Shown here one piece after another: positions 25,180 to 37,500 of a DNA stretch of 64,000 nt (positions are counted from its first letter, which is position 1; each line of letters begins with the position of its first letter). Made by a program: the position numbers and the translations under genes. A model generated the notes under the pieces. That model searched no databases. It saw only the letters and a list, made by a program, of their open reading frames with translations, and was not told the origin of the DNA. Source of the stretch: Astrocystis sublimbata (lineage: Eukaryota > Ascomycota > Sordariomycetes > Xylariales > Xylariaceae); the NCBI GenBank assembly GCA_022453515.1, contig JAJNNY010000057.1:62001-126000 (forward strand), given 5' to 3'.

Positions 25180-26463
25180 TTAGTTCCCCACGCCAAATAT
25201 CTCCAGGTGCACCCTATCCTGGCCCACGCCGCGGCCAACGAGATACTGCTGTATGCCCGTCATGAACGCCGTCGGGCCGCAGACATAGTACTGCGCAGCG
25301 GCATCATCCACACACAGCCGCGCAGCCTCGACTTTTTCCAGATCCACCCTTCCTTCAAAGTCGTAGTCGACGCCCTGGACCTCGCCGGCCTTCAGCGTGG
25401 ACAAGAACACGGTCGTCTGCACATTGGCGGCGCTCTTGAGAGTATCGGCGAACGCGCGGACCTCGGAGCTATGCGCTCCGTGGATCAAGGATATCTTCCG
25501 CTTCGACCCTGCGCTGTTGATTATGGACATCATGGGCGTGATGCCCACGCCCGCCGACACGAGGACAAGCGGCGTCTCCTCCTCCGTCTTGACGAAAAAC
25601 TCGCCTGTCGGATGCGTGAGCTCCACTACGTCGCCCTCCTTGTACTCCGCGTGCAGCAGATTCGATATCAACCCCGCGACGCCCGCGTCCTTGCCCGCTT
25701 CCTTCTTGACGCTGATGCGGTAGTAGTCTTTCCCTGGCGCGTCGCTGAGGGAGTACTGGCGGGGTTGATTCAGCCCGAGGCTTGGGACGTGCAGCTGTAG
25801 GCTGATATACTGCCCTGGTAGGAACTTCGGCAGGGCGACGCCGTCTTCGGGCGCTAGGTAGAAGCTGGTGATTTCGGAAGACTCGATAACCTTCTTCTGG
25901 ATCTTGAAGCGCCGCCAGCCCGTCCATTTCTCGAAGTCGACGTAGATCTGCTGCTCGCGGGCGATGAAGATCTCGGCAAGCACTGCGTAGGCTGCTGTCC
26001 ACTAATTGCAATTGTCGTTAGCCATGCTGAGAACTGTTTAAATTAGGCAGGGAGAGTGAACCCCTGTCCCCTGGATGTTTCCCCAACTTACAGCATCAGC
26101 AATCTCAGCCGTGCACGCATCCCCCAGCACGGCGGCCACGGCCTCGATCAAGAACTTGCCCACGACGGGGTACAGGTCGGGCTGGACGTTGAGGCTGGCG
26201 TGCTTGTGGGCGATGCGCTCGACGGCGGCGCCGAGCTTGCCTAGGTCGTCGACGTAGGTGGCGTAGGCGAAGACGGCGCCGGCCAGCGCCCGCGGCTGCG
26301 CGCCGCCGACCTGGTTCGCCTCGTTGAAGACGTTGCGCAGAGCCGGGTTCGCCGCTAGTAGGTTCGCGTAGAAGAGCGTCGTGATGGCCTCGCCGTGCAC
26401 TTTCAGCACGGGCGCCGTCGACTTCACTACGGCTATTTGGGAGGGCGTTAGGGGGGTTGCCAT
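25180..26463 (-). CDS. fhb: Flavohemoglobin (nitric oxide dioxygenase)
   Basis: Two exons on the minus strand, 26463-26092 and 26001-25180, separated by a 90 bp intron (GTAAGT donor, TTAG acceptor, phase 0). The protein is 397 aa, normal for the family. The N-terminal globin domain has the haem-pocket residues Tyr32 (B10) and Gln56 (E7), and proximal His88 in HKHAS. It is followed by a ferredoxin-reductase-like FAD domain with RQYSLS (205-210) and an NAD domain with SAGVGITPM (about 273-281). The C-terminus ends LEIFGVGN, where the family has its conserved aromatic contact to FAD. The enzyme oxidises NO to nitrate using O2 and NAD(P)H and protects against nitrosative stress. The ATG at 26463 was chosen over an upstream in-frame ATG because it starts directly before the globin helix A, as in bacterial and yeast homologues. 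I see no targeting peptide, so it is probably cytosolic. Confidence 0.95.
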
Positions 26464-28114
26464 GGTTTGGTCAGGGAGGTTGGACCTTGGGTTGAAATAA
26501 TACAAGAGGATTTGATTGATGTGATGATTGTTCGAAAAGCAACGATGCTATGATTGGATACAAAATTCTTGTACAATGGAATGTGTTCCTATCCTCAGGT
26601 GACTTTTTGAATTAATTGTAAATCGAGTCAATTCTATTGGGAGTGAGTGCATGTCCCTACTTATTAATAAGTAAACATCGCATCCATCGACGTTGAGGCG
26701 GACCGTGGCCTCGGAACGGGCCGGGATGACTGACTGAGGATGCAATTACAATTCTTTTCCCCAGTCCCGGATTCAATAAGCAGACCAATGCCATCCCATG
26801 ACTCACTTTACAAATCAGGCCACTATCATTCGAACCCTGAATCCTGGACCGGTGCCATGTGATGTGAGAAAAGCTACTGGCTGGCTCCAGTCGGTTTGAC
26901 CATAAATATGGCGAAGGGCGAGAGCATGGAAAGCATCTCCGCGGGGAAGATGGGGTGGAACTGGAACAGCTTCCGCGGCTTCTGTCGGTCCCCAGTCCCT
27001 TCGCTCGGTCGGCCACGCCATCGGACTCGCATGCACGAATTTCTCGGACCAGGCACCGCGCCGTACCGGGATCCATGGGTTCGATCATGCATGATAGGCC
27101 TTGGCGCTCAGACACTTCATCCATCCATCCTTCACGTTGGGTTTATCTTCATGCGCTTGGCGGGCCTGCCAGCTTAGACCTGGAATTAAACATCTTCACA
27201 AACTGTCAATATTCTATTATCCAATAGAGAATATAGATCTTTAAGATGTTGTTAGTGAACTGATAAAGTTGTTAAGCGCGGCAGTTGAGAAGAAATAAAT
27301 ATAGTGATGCCCGGCATCTGCATACCCACCACACACACCTACCTAACCCAGGCAATCTCGATTTCTTCGGACCCCCGATAAGGACTTCAAGAAGGTTGAC
27401 TCCATTTCTATTCGTGCCCGACCCAAGAGATAGACAGACAGACAGATGATCAAGTCAATATTCGAACTGCCGATTCCCGCAGTATTTATTATTGGGCAGT
27501 AAGTAAAGTAGCCGTTGCCTTTGCCTCCAGAAACTCTCACTTTTGGCTTGGTTGATTTCCAGCTCATACCCACCACCCGCTTCACCTCTTGATATCGGAC
27601 CCCTGTCCAGCTAGGACCGGCCTGCCCCGCGATGATTGAAGCGTCGTATTCCAACAATCGACAATCAGCGAAGACCCTTGTTTATCATACCTGTCAAACT
27701 ATCCTCTTACAAATGCTGATATCGCAATTGGGTGGGTGGTATTAAAGGCCATAGATAACATTCCATAAAAATGTGGTGTAGAACCTACTACTGTAGTTCG
27801 CATTCACTTGAGAGGACTCCGCCGGGCAAGCATTGACGAAGCAGCCGCCAAGAATCTGCCATGCATCTTGGGGATGGATAACTTGCATACATGCAAAACC
27901 CAAACTAAAATAGATTGATCAAGACATTATAACACGGGACGCTAGCTTTTCCAGAAAATCGAAATGTACAAGGTTGATGCGACTTGAAGCTTGCTGTCAA
28001 CACTGCAGTAAGTGGGCTTTAGCAGCAAGATGAAGGATTCGGGCAGGCGGCTGGAGCCAATCATAAAGTCGTTATCATAAAGCCATCTTTATGCTGCTGC
28101 GCGCGCGCGCTCGC
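26464..28114. other. Intergenic region
   Basis: No supportable gene. The DNA around 27180-27300 is AT-rich. A (GC)5 run at 28100-28110 lies just beyond the stop codon of the neighbouring minus-strand gene. Short frames on both strands around 26660-27230 overlap and are unassigned. Confidence 0.5.
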
Positions 28115-29570
28115 TCACTTCTTGTCTTCGCCTTCCTGCTTCTTGTCATCATCTGATTTCGACTCTCCCTCGTCCTGCTTCTTCTTGTCTCCTTCTCCTT
28201 CTGATTCGGACTTATCCTCCTTGCCAGAGTCGGACTTGTCCTCTTCATGCTTGTCATCGCCCTCCGAATCCGACTCTTCCTCTTTCCCTTGGTCGTCACC
28301 CTCCTTGCCGTCCTTCTTCTCCTGCTTATCACCATCCTTAGCATCAGATTTCTCCTCTTTCTTCTCGTCCTTCTTCTTATCGCCCTTATCACCCTTCTTC
28401 TTACTCTTCTTCTCCTCCTCCTTCGCCTTCTTCTCCTCTTCCTTCTTCTTCCTCTCCGCCTCTTCTTTTTCTTTCTTAATCTTCTCCCTCTCCTCCTCCT
28501 CACGATCGGCCCATTTGTCCGTGTAGGCCTCCTCGCCGCGGGTCTCGTGGAACTTGTCGCCCAGCCCCGTGAGGCGCGGGGAGGCGTCGCCGACCTTGGC
28601 GCGGCCGATGAGGCTGATGGCGATGGCGACGCCGACGACGGCAGTCAGGGCGAAGCGGTAGGTGCTGTACCAGGCGGGGGCCCAGCCGCGGACCGAGGCG
28701 CGCGCGTCGGCGAAGTACAGCGCCACGAAGGCGGCGAACTGCGCCGTCAGCGCGAACTCGACCGGCATGTACAGCGTGGGCCACGCGACCATGGGGGCGG
28801 TGACGCCGAGGCCGTAGCGCAGGCGCGTGCGGGCCGCGTCGGGCGTCTTGGCCGCGTACTCCATGCCCCAGTGCACGGCGCCGAGGAAGCTGATGATGAT
28901 GGCGCCGTAGCCGAGTTGGATGGGCTCGAGCGTGGCTAGTAGCTGTTGAGCCGTCTCCTGGCTGATCATGAGGTTGTTCTTTAGGGTGGATGTCGAGGGC
29001 ATGGGGCTGTTGAGCACCCAGGCCAGGTAGACGGTCGAGACTGAGGTTCCGAGGTAGGGGAGGGTGCCGGCGAGGCCTAGGGCGTAGGGCTCCTTGGGCA
29101 CTTCGGCGAGGGAGAATGTGTCTTTGACATGTTGCTGGAGAGAGAGAGAGGAGTGTTAGCTAGCTGGGGGTGGAAGGCCATGGTCAAGTACGTACCAGCT
29201 CGTCGGCGACGCCCTCTTGGACGGGGGCGGCGGCCTGACCGGGGTCCTTTGGCTCATAGACGTGCCTAACGCTTGATTCCGTGGACACGGCTTCTGGGTG
29301 CGACTCGAGCTTGCGCTGGGCGGCCTTCTTGTCGGCCTCGGGGTCGATGCCTTGCTGGAAGCCGTTGGTCTTTGTCGCGTAGGCATGCTGGGCAAGCAAC
29401 GAGAGGCGAGCAGGGACGGCCCTCGGCGCTGGGCGTATGGATGATGTTATGGCATGTTGTTTGGGGGCGGCTGTGTGCAAGCGTGACCACGAGGATAGAG
29501 AGGGCTTCGAGGTTGATACGGCTCTTGACGAGGCCTGTAGGGCGGACCTGGAGCTACCTATACGGAGCAT
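28115..29570 (-). CDS. DUF3429 mitochondrial inner-membrane protein with long charged C-terminal tail
   Basis: Two exons on the minus strand, 29570-29196 and 29134-28115, with a 61 bp intron (GTACGT donor, CCAG acceptor after a pyrimidine tract, phase 0), give 464 aa. The first 40 residues (MLRIGSSRSALQASSRAVST onward) are rich in Arg and Ser and lack acids, which suggests a mitochondrial presequence. The middle (about 137-310) has the DUF3429 pattern: PYALGLAGTLPYLGTS, then LGYGAIIISFLGAVHWG, then several hydrophobic segments. The family is usually labelled mitochondrial inner membrane protein 1 and is related to TMEM69; its molecular role is unknown to me. From about 330 to the end is a low-complexity Lys/Glu/Asp tail, probably disordered. 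The start at 29570 is preferred over an in-frame ATG 60 bases upstream because it begins a better presequence. Confidence 0.87.
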
Positions 29571-31524
29571 GATGAAAGACAGCGACAGGGACGGCTTGGA
29601 TAGGTAGTCCAATAGAGGTATACTGTTCAATTGACAGCCGAATTATAGAGTTGGAAGCTCCCAGTAGGTAGCTTTGGGATATGAGCAAGTGAGGGCAGGG
29701 ATAAGTTAGCGAGGTGTAACAAAGAGAATCAGTAAGACACGATGTACTAGGAGTCGCCAATGGTGTTGCGAATGCGATTATGCTCGGCCTCTATTAGATG
29801 TAACAATGAAGAATGCAACTCGATCTCGAGGGAACTGCAGTGCTGTTCGATATAATATGTTGCTCGCGTGTGCATAAGCTCACCTCCAGGCGGCTAAGGC
29901 GGAACTACAGTGACTATGGGGATGCGCCAGTGTTTCTTTGTCGTCATATACGAACAGATAGTCAGGTACGGGTGCTCAGATGGTAGATTGCCTTGGATAG
30001 ATAGCTCCACGAAGCTCGGTGTTAGTCAAGACTAGCCATGACGTCAGGGGCTCCCGCTGCAGCTAGTGCGACAGCTAAAAGTGCCACTTCACTCGAAACA
30101 CGCCAACAGGAAAAAAGCTCAAAGAATATACGCGGGGAAATGCCTACATCCAGCTATCCTATTTACCAATAGGGCGGTCGATAAGCTCCGGAAAACTGCT
30201 CCCAGCCAAGCATTTCTCCAGAGTTCAAACCAGAAGCTGTATTCAACTGTTAACCCCTCATTCTGTGTTAGGAGATGGTCTCTAATAACTTACCTACATA
30301 TAATACAATAAACCAATCCAAAGACTCCGAGGCCCTTGTGGTGTGAACTTATAATTCTTAGATGTGAAAACAAGTCATTGATACCATATTAAAGAGTGTT
30401 AAATTGGTTTTCTGATTTTCTACTAGGAGTTGCACTTCAGACAGGAGCCAACATGAAGACAGGGCCTGGAGTAGGACACAGTGAAAGTCACCGTGTAAAA
30501 GACGTGGTGATCCGAACGTCACTCTATGCTTTATTTAGCGAAGCGGAGCACCAGGCGGGCCAGGCACCGACCTTGAGTATCTCGCACGGTATACACTGTG
30601 ACTGGGATTCCCACAACTGGCGTCATCACTCGCAGTGGGTTCCCGCTGCTCGGTTTCTGCAGTGTGTGCTCTGCCTCCCACCAGCAGCTCAGCTCTCCCA
30701 CCTTGACACATGCAACCTTGCACGGTCAGGCACGGTCAATCTTCTGGGACCATCCCAACCATGATCAACACCAACAACTAAACGAAAGCGCCATCCTTCT
30801 CTGCACATGCTGCACACTTACATAACATTCTAGACGAGAACCTCAGCTGTCTCTTTGAACTGGATTCCATATATACATCTAATAGTACATAGAGAAAAAC
30901 GTCTTGGTAGGTACCTGATCCTCCACCTCCGCCCAACCCACCTTGGGGAATTCTTACTCTCATGCCTGTGCTGTGCCGGCAATGACCATCACGGACTGGA
31001 AGGATCATAGCCTTTTATTCTACATATATGCACACACCTACCTACTGTGACACGTGTTGTTGACCTCCAAAAGCTTATGCACCCACTCTATCTTCTCTCC
31101 CTCTCTTTCCTGTGATACCCGCTTCTTCTACGAGGTCTAACTATTTGTTGCTAGTTTATAGACCTGTCGATCAACATCATCCACTAATACACGCTCCCGA
31201 TATCTCACCTTAGCCCGCTGTCACCTCCGTCCGTGCCTGAATCCTAGAACCGAGAACCGACTTTGTTGCGCCCGCCCGTCCTCATTCGCACACTCTCCCT
31301 CTCATACCTCATTCATCTCATTTGCGCCTCACCCCGCGACACTCGATTCTTGTCGACCTGGGCTGCTTCGCCGCTACTTGTTGGCCCCTCCTCTAGTAGC
31401 CTCGACCGACCGACCAACCAACCAAACCCAATCACTCTCCCGTCCTCTCAAATGAGGCTACCGAACACGCCATCTTAACCTCCACACATCCCCGGCCCGG
31501 GTTACGGCCACAAACCGCCTCGCC
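29571..31524. other. Intergenic region between divergent genes
   Basis: A roughly 2 kb spacer between the minus-strand DUF3429 gene and plus-strand vps13, so it should hold both promoters. The last 350 bases before 31525 are strongly pyrimidine-rich (CT-rich leader), as is common upstream of well-expressed fungal genes. No gene in the spacer can be supported. Confidence 0.55.
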
Positions 31525-34500
31525 ATGTTAGAAGGGTTGGTTGCCGGGTTGCTTAACCGCTTCCTCGGCATGTACGTCAAGAACTTCGACCCAGCCCAGT
31601 TGAAAGTCGGCATATGGTCCGGCGATGTCAAGTTGCGCGATCTCGAACTCCGTAGGGAGGCACTCGACCAGCTCAAGCTTCCCATCAACGTCGTCGAGGG
31701 CCATCTCGGCCAGCTCACCATCGTCATACCCTGGTCCAACTTGCGGGGTGCTCCCGTCAAGGTCTTCATCGAGGATGTCTACCTGCTCGCCTCCCCGAGA
31801 GAGGAGGCCGCCTACGACCCCGAGGAGGAGGACCGGAGGAAGCAGCGCATAAAGATGGAGAAGCTCGACTCGGCCGAGCTCCTCAAGGAACGGAACCAGG
31901 AGGGTCTCAGCCAGGAAGAGCAGAAGAAGAGCCAGAGCTTCACAGAGAGCCTTGTCACTAAGATTGTCGACAATCTGCAGGTCACCGTCAAGAACATACA
32001 TGTCCGCTACGAGGACTCCATCTCCGCCCCCGGCCATCCCTTCTCCCTCGGCCTCACACTCGAGGAGTTCAGCGCCGTGAGCACCGACGGCCAGTGGAAG
32101 CCCACCTTCATCCAGAACACCAACAAGACCACCCACAAACTCGCCACCCTCTCCGCCCTGGCCGTGTACTGGAACACCGACTCGGAGCTTCTGGGGTCTG
32201 GCCGCGAGGTCGTCGAAGAGGCCAAGATGGTGCCCCACGGCGAGATGCTCCAGAAGTTCAGAGCCATGATTGGCAACGGTGACGAGGACACCAGCTTCAA
32301 CCACCAATACATCCTGAAACCCGTGAGCGGCCAGGCCAAGATCGAGCTGGACAAGTCAGGCGACACACATACCCCCAAGTTCAAAGCCAACCTGCTATTT
32401 GACGAGATTGGCGTTGTCCTCGATGACGACCAGTATCGCGATGCTCTGATGATGGCCGATCTCTTCCACTACTTTGTGCGCCATCAAGAGTACAAGCGAC
32501 TTCAACCCAAGGGTGTCACCCCCAAGGAAGACCCTCGCGCTTGGCTCAACTTCGCCGGAAATGCCGTTCTCTCCAAGATCCACGAGCGAAACCACAAATG
32601 GACATGGGATTATTTCCGCGAACGTCGCGATAATCGACTTCGCTATATCGAGCTGTTCAAGAAGAAGAAGGCACATCAGCAGCTGTCGCCCGACGAGACA
32701 GATGACCTGAACAAGCTCGAGTGGGACCTCGGCTACGAGGACTTGCGTTTTTGGCGGTCCATAGCGCGCAACCAACTGCGCAAGGAAAACGCCGAGGCTC
32801 TCAAGAAGGCGCCACCCAAGGCCGAACAGCAGCAGGGCTGGGTCTCTTGGATCTGGGGCTCGAAACCCGCTGCTTCCGACGTAAACGATGACTCCGAAAA
32901 CACACAGATGACCGAAGAGCAGCGCCAGGAACTGTACGAGGCCATTGACTGGGACGAGAAGGCAGCGATAACCGATGCTGTCGATGCTCCACGCGATGCG
33001 GTCAAGCTACAAGTGGATGCCTCGCTGTCCACCGGTAGCTTCACCCTGCGGCAAAGCCCCCACGGCAGTAAAACCGACTTGCTCAGCCTGCATTTTGACG
33101 TCTTCAAAGCGAGCGCTATGAAGCGCACCGACTCCGTACTAGCAGATATCAGCCTAGGCGACTTCCGAGTCAACGATGGCACCACCCCTGACAGTCTGTT
33201 CAAGGAGATCGTCAGGGTCAAGGATGCACCAGAGACCCATAGACACAAGCGTCTGTCCATAGCAGAGCTCGAGACTAGCGATAGAGAAGCCTTCTTCGAC
33301 CTGCAAGTCGAGCAGAACCCCTTGGATGGCGAGGGTGACTTCGCCGTCACCGCCAAACTGAAGCCGCTGGAGATCGTGTGGAACCCCAACTTTATTGTCG
33401 GTATCGTCGACTTCTTCAAGCCACCAGAGCGTCACATGGAATCCATCACCGCTCTCATGGAGTCTGCCGGCGCAACCGTCGAAGGCCTCAGGCAGCAGAC
33501 AAGAGCTGGCCTTGAGTTCGCCCTCGAAGAACACAAGACGATCAACGCTAAGCTGGATTTGCAGGCGCCGCTGATCATCATCCCACAGTCCATCAAGACG
33601 AAAAAGTCGACCTGTCTCATCTTGGATGCCGGTCACATCAGCCTCCACAGTGAACTGGTCGACAAGAGCACGTTGAAGCAAGTACAAGACAAACAGCAGC
33701 AGAAGTACTCCGACGAAGATTTCAAACAGCTCGAGTCTCTCATGTACGATCGATTTATTGTCAAATTGACCTCGACCCAGGTATTGATTGGCACTTCCAT
33801 TGAGGAGACCAAATCCCAGCTAGTTCATAAAGACGACAGCCACATATTCCATGTCGTAGACAAAATCAATGTGGACTTCGTCGTCGCATTATCGATTATG
33901 CCAAAGGCACCAAACCTCACCAAGGTCAAGGTGTCTGGTCATATGCCAGTCCTGCAAGCCAACGTATCCGATACCAAGTACAAGAACTTGATGAAAATTA
34001 TCGACGTGGCTATACCTAAACTTGGCAATCAGGAGCAGCAGGCCACCGAGGCGAAGCCGCGGCCTAACAGACCCCGGTTGCTCAGCTCAGCATCTAACCA
34101 ATCGAACACGGGCCATGGTCGCAAACGTTCTTCTAATCTGTTCCTCACTCAACAGACAGCCATCATTCTCGAGGACGATTCGGACATTGACGAGGACGAG
34201 TTTGAAGATGCAGAGGACGGCGATTCGAGCCGGCAGCTTAAGATACAACAACGCAACTTTGAATTCAAATTTGCCGTCGACAAGCTACAGGGGTCGTTAT
34301 ACCGAAGTGACCCAGACGGGCGCGAGGCCGATTCGCTTCTGGTCGAGCTAGTTGCCGAGAACTTTGCGCTTGATCTCTGCATCCGGCCGTTTGATCTGTC
34401 GGCTGAAGTATCGCTTGGGTCCGTGACAGTGGACGATTTTGTCGATAATCCTCCGACTGAATTCAAATCTATTGTCTCCTCTGGTGATGTTGAAGATCAG

Positions 34501-37500
34501 CAGCAGCAGCGAGACCTTGTCAGGGTGAAGTTCACCAAAGTCAACCCGGAGTCACCAGAGTTCATGCCCGTATACGAAGGCGTAGAGACGAACCTCGACG
34601 TGGCTGTCTCTACAATCAACCTGATTGTGACAAGGAAAACTCTTCTTACGCTTCTAGACTTCATCCTCGTGACCTTTGCCAATAACGGTGCCGCGAGCAA
34701 TCAACCTCAGAAGCGCATCACTGATTCGGAGGACAATGACCACGAAATCGAGATTGTTGAGCCCGTGCAAGAAGCCCAGCAGACAGAAGGTGGATCGATC
34801 CGGGTGAAAGTTGACCTGAAGAGTATTCGCATGATCCTCAACAACGATGGCATCCGTCTAGCCACTTTGTCTTTCAACCAAGCCGACGTCGGAGTTTTCA
34901 TCACCGGCAAAACTATGAGAGTCGCAGCTAAGTTGGGAGATCTCACATTGGTGGACGATGTCAACGTTGGTGCAGCAGAAGATTCGAGCTTCCGTCAACT
35001 TGTTACCATCCAAGGCAACGAACTTGCCGACTTCCGCTATGAAACATTCGATGCTAGCAACAAGAAAACCTACCCCGGCTACGATTCTTCAATATTCCTT
35101 CGAGCTGGCTCGATCAAGGTCAACTTTATGGAAGAGCCATTTAGGAAAATTATCGAATTCCTGGTCAAGTTTGGCAAGATGCAAGCGATTTACAATGCTG
35201 CGCGCCAGGCTGCGGCGAACCAAGCCCAACAGCTGCAGCAAAGCACGAGCAAGTTCAAGTTTGATGTCATTGTGAATACACCCATCATCGTGTTCCCACA
35301 ATCTCTTACGCCCGACCGACCGAAGCGTGACCTGGTCACTGCCTACCTGGGAGAGATATACGCTCAAAACAAGTTTGTGCCCTTGGATGATTCAGAAGAG
35401 GCAGAGATAGCCATGAAACTCTCTGCTGGCATTCGAAACATTCGGTTGACGACACAGTTCCACTACCCCAATGACCGGAACGAGGAACTAGAAATGATCG
35501 ATCATGTCGACCTTGGTTTCAACATCACCTACGCAGAGCACAAAGAAGGGTGGAAACGCCCTGACATGGAGATTGAAGGCAACATGACTGACCTGAACCT
35601 CCGAATCACTCAATACCAGTTGAAGTACTTGTTGGCCATATCGAGATCAGTCCCCGCCGCCTTTGCAACGGATGGCGGCGCTAGCGAGGAGGAAGCGGAA
35701 CGAGATGTGGATGAGGGAACACTACGTAGGGCGAAAACGATGTCATCCACTATGACGGATAATGATGACAACCTCGTTGATCTTTCTCCCGAACTGGGCT
35801 CTCGTGAGAATACGTGGACGAAGCTCGATCTCGTCTTCGTTGTCCACAAGATCGGACTTGAGCTGATCAATGCCCATAAGGACAAGCCCGTGGGTAACAT
35901 CGAGACAGCCAGTCTCTCCCGTTTCTCGCTCGATGACAGCAAGCTCAAACTCAGACTATTGGCCAACAATGCACTTGAAGCTGAATTCGTGATCCACTCC
36001 TTCACCATCCACGACAGCCGCTCGCGTGAGAATAATAAGTTCAAGAGAATCATGACTTCTTCCAATAAGAGCGTCCAGCAGTTCATGGCAACGGTTTCCA
36101 TTGCCGCAGGTGAGGAGCGAAGTATGATCGCTGTAGTTGTTATCGACAGCCCGAGGATCATCTTCGCATTGGATTATATATTCGCCATCCAAAAGTTCAT
36201 CACGGTCGGACTGGAAAGCGACGAGCCTGTCCAGGAATCGGTTGCAAGCCCTATCGACACACCGGATGTATCAGATAACGAATCCATGCAGCTGCAGTGG
36301 ACAGGGAAACAGTCGCAGAGTGAAGCCATCGAAACAACACAAGATGAGGGGGTTAAAGAGCAATCTAAGATGAGTGCCGCATTCCGCCTCAATATTGTGG
36401 ATGCTCAGGTCATTCTGATCGCGAACCCCGTCAGCTCCAGCTCGGAAGCTATTGTACTGAGGACGAAGCAAGTCCTACTACTGCAACAACATGCGCTCAC
36501 ATTCCAAGTGTCAGAAGTTGGTGTGTTCCTTTGTCGCATGGACAAGTTCGACGAGTCGAGACTACGTGTTCTGGATGACTTCTCTGTTCAGGTTTCAATG
36601 GACAGCTCCCAGTCTAACCGCACAAACATACATGTCGATATTGAGCCTCTAATCTTGCGATTATCCCTCCGAGATATTCTCTTGGTGCTGCAGATTGTTA
36701 GCAAAGCCTCCGAACTGTCAGAAGAGGAAGACACCGAAGGCGCTCTCGACGCCCCAGATAAGAAGAGCCAACAACAACGTCTCAAGGAACGGACGGCCAG
36801 CGGAAAAGGCCAGTCTACTGTGGGCGGTGCCTCCAAGTCTAAGGCGACGAAGAGTCTCGCTCCATCCACAGCCAAATCTCGGAGAATGTCACATCAGCCG
36901 CATGATGTCATTAAGGCTCCTCCACGTCACGAAGAACTGACCGCTACCCTCGAAGGCATGCGTGTCGTGCTGATTGGCGATGTTCATGAATTGCCAATTC
37001 TAGACTTGAGCATCAAGAACTTCACGGTGGCTGCTGCAGACTGGTCGAGCAACCTGAAAGCTGAGACCGCCGTTGAAACGTATATCAACGTATATAACTT
37101 TGCCAAATCTGCATGGGAACCCCTACTAGAGCCATGGCAAGTTGGCCTTGGTGTCGCGCGAGCCAATGATACCGGTCTCCTTTCCGTGGATTTGACATCA
37201 AAGACCTCATTTGATGTGACGGTTACGACCGCCACTATCGCATTGGCTTCGAAATCGTTCGACTTCCTCACACAGGATGAGGACGTATTGGGGAAGCCAC
37301 GAGGTGTTGAAGCGCCTTACAAGATTCGGAATTACACGGGCTTTAGCGTTAAAGTACAAGCCAAGACCTTGAGCAACCATGAAAACATTTCTCTCAAATT
37401 GGAAGACGGCGAAGAGAAACCGTGGAGTTTTGAACATTGGGAGAAGATGCGAGAGAACGTTATGACGGAGAGCGCAACGGCCAACAGTGTGGCTGTCGAG

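Noticed and set aside
26819..26900. GGTTCGAAT B-box-like sequence on the minus strand
   Set aside because: No A-box at the right distance and no cloverleaf pairing; not a tRNA.
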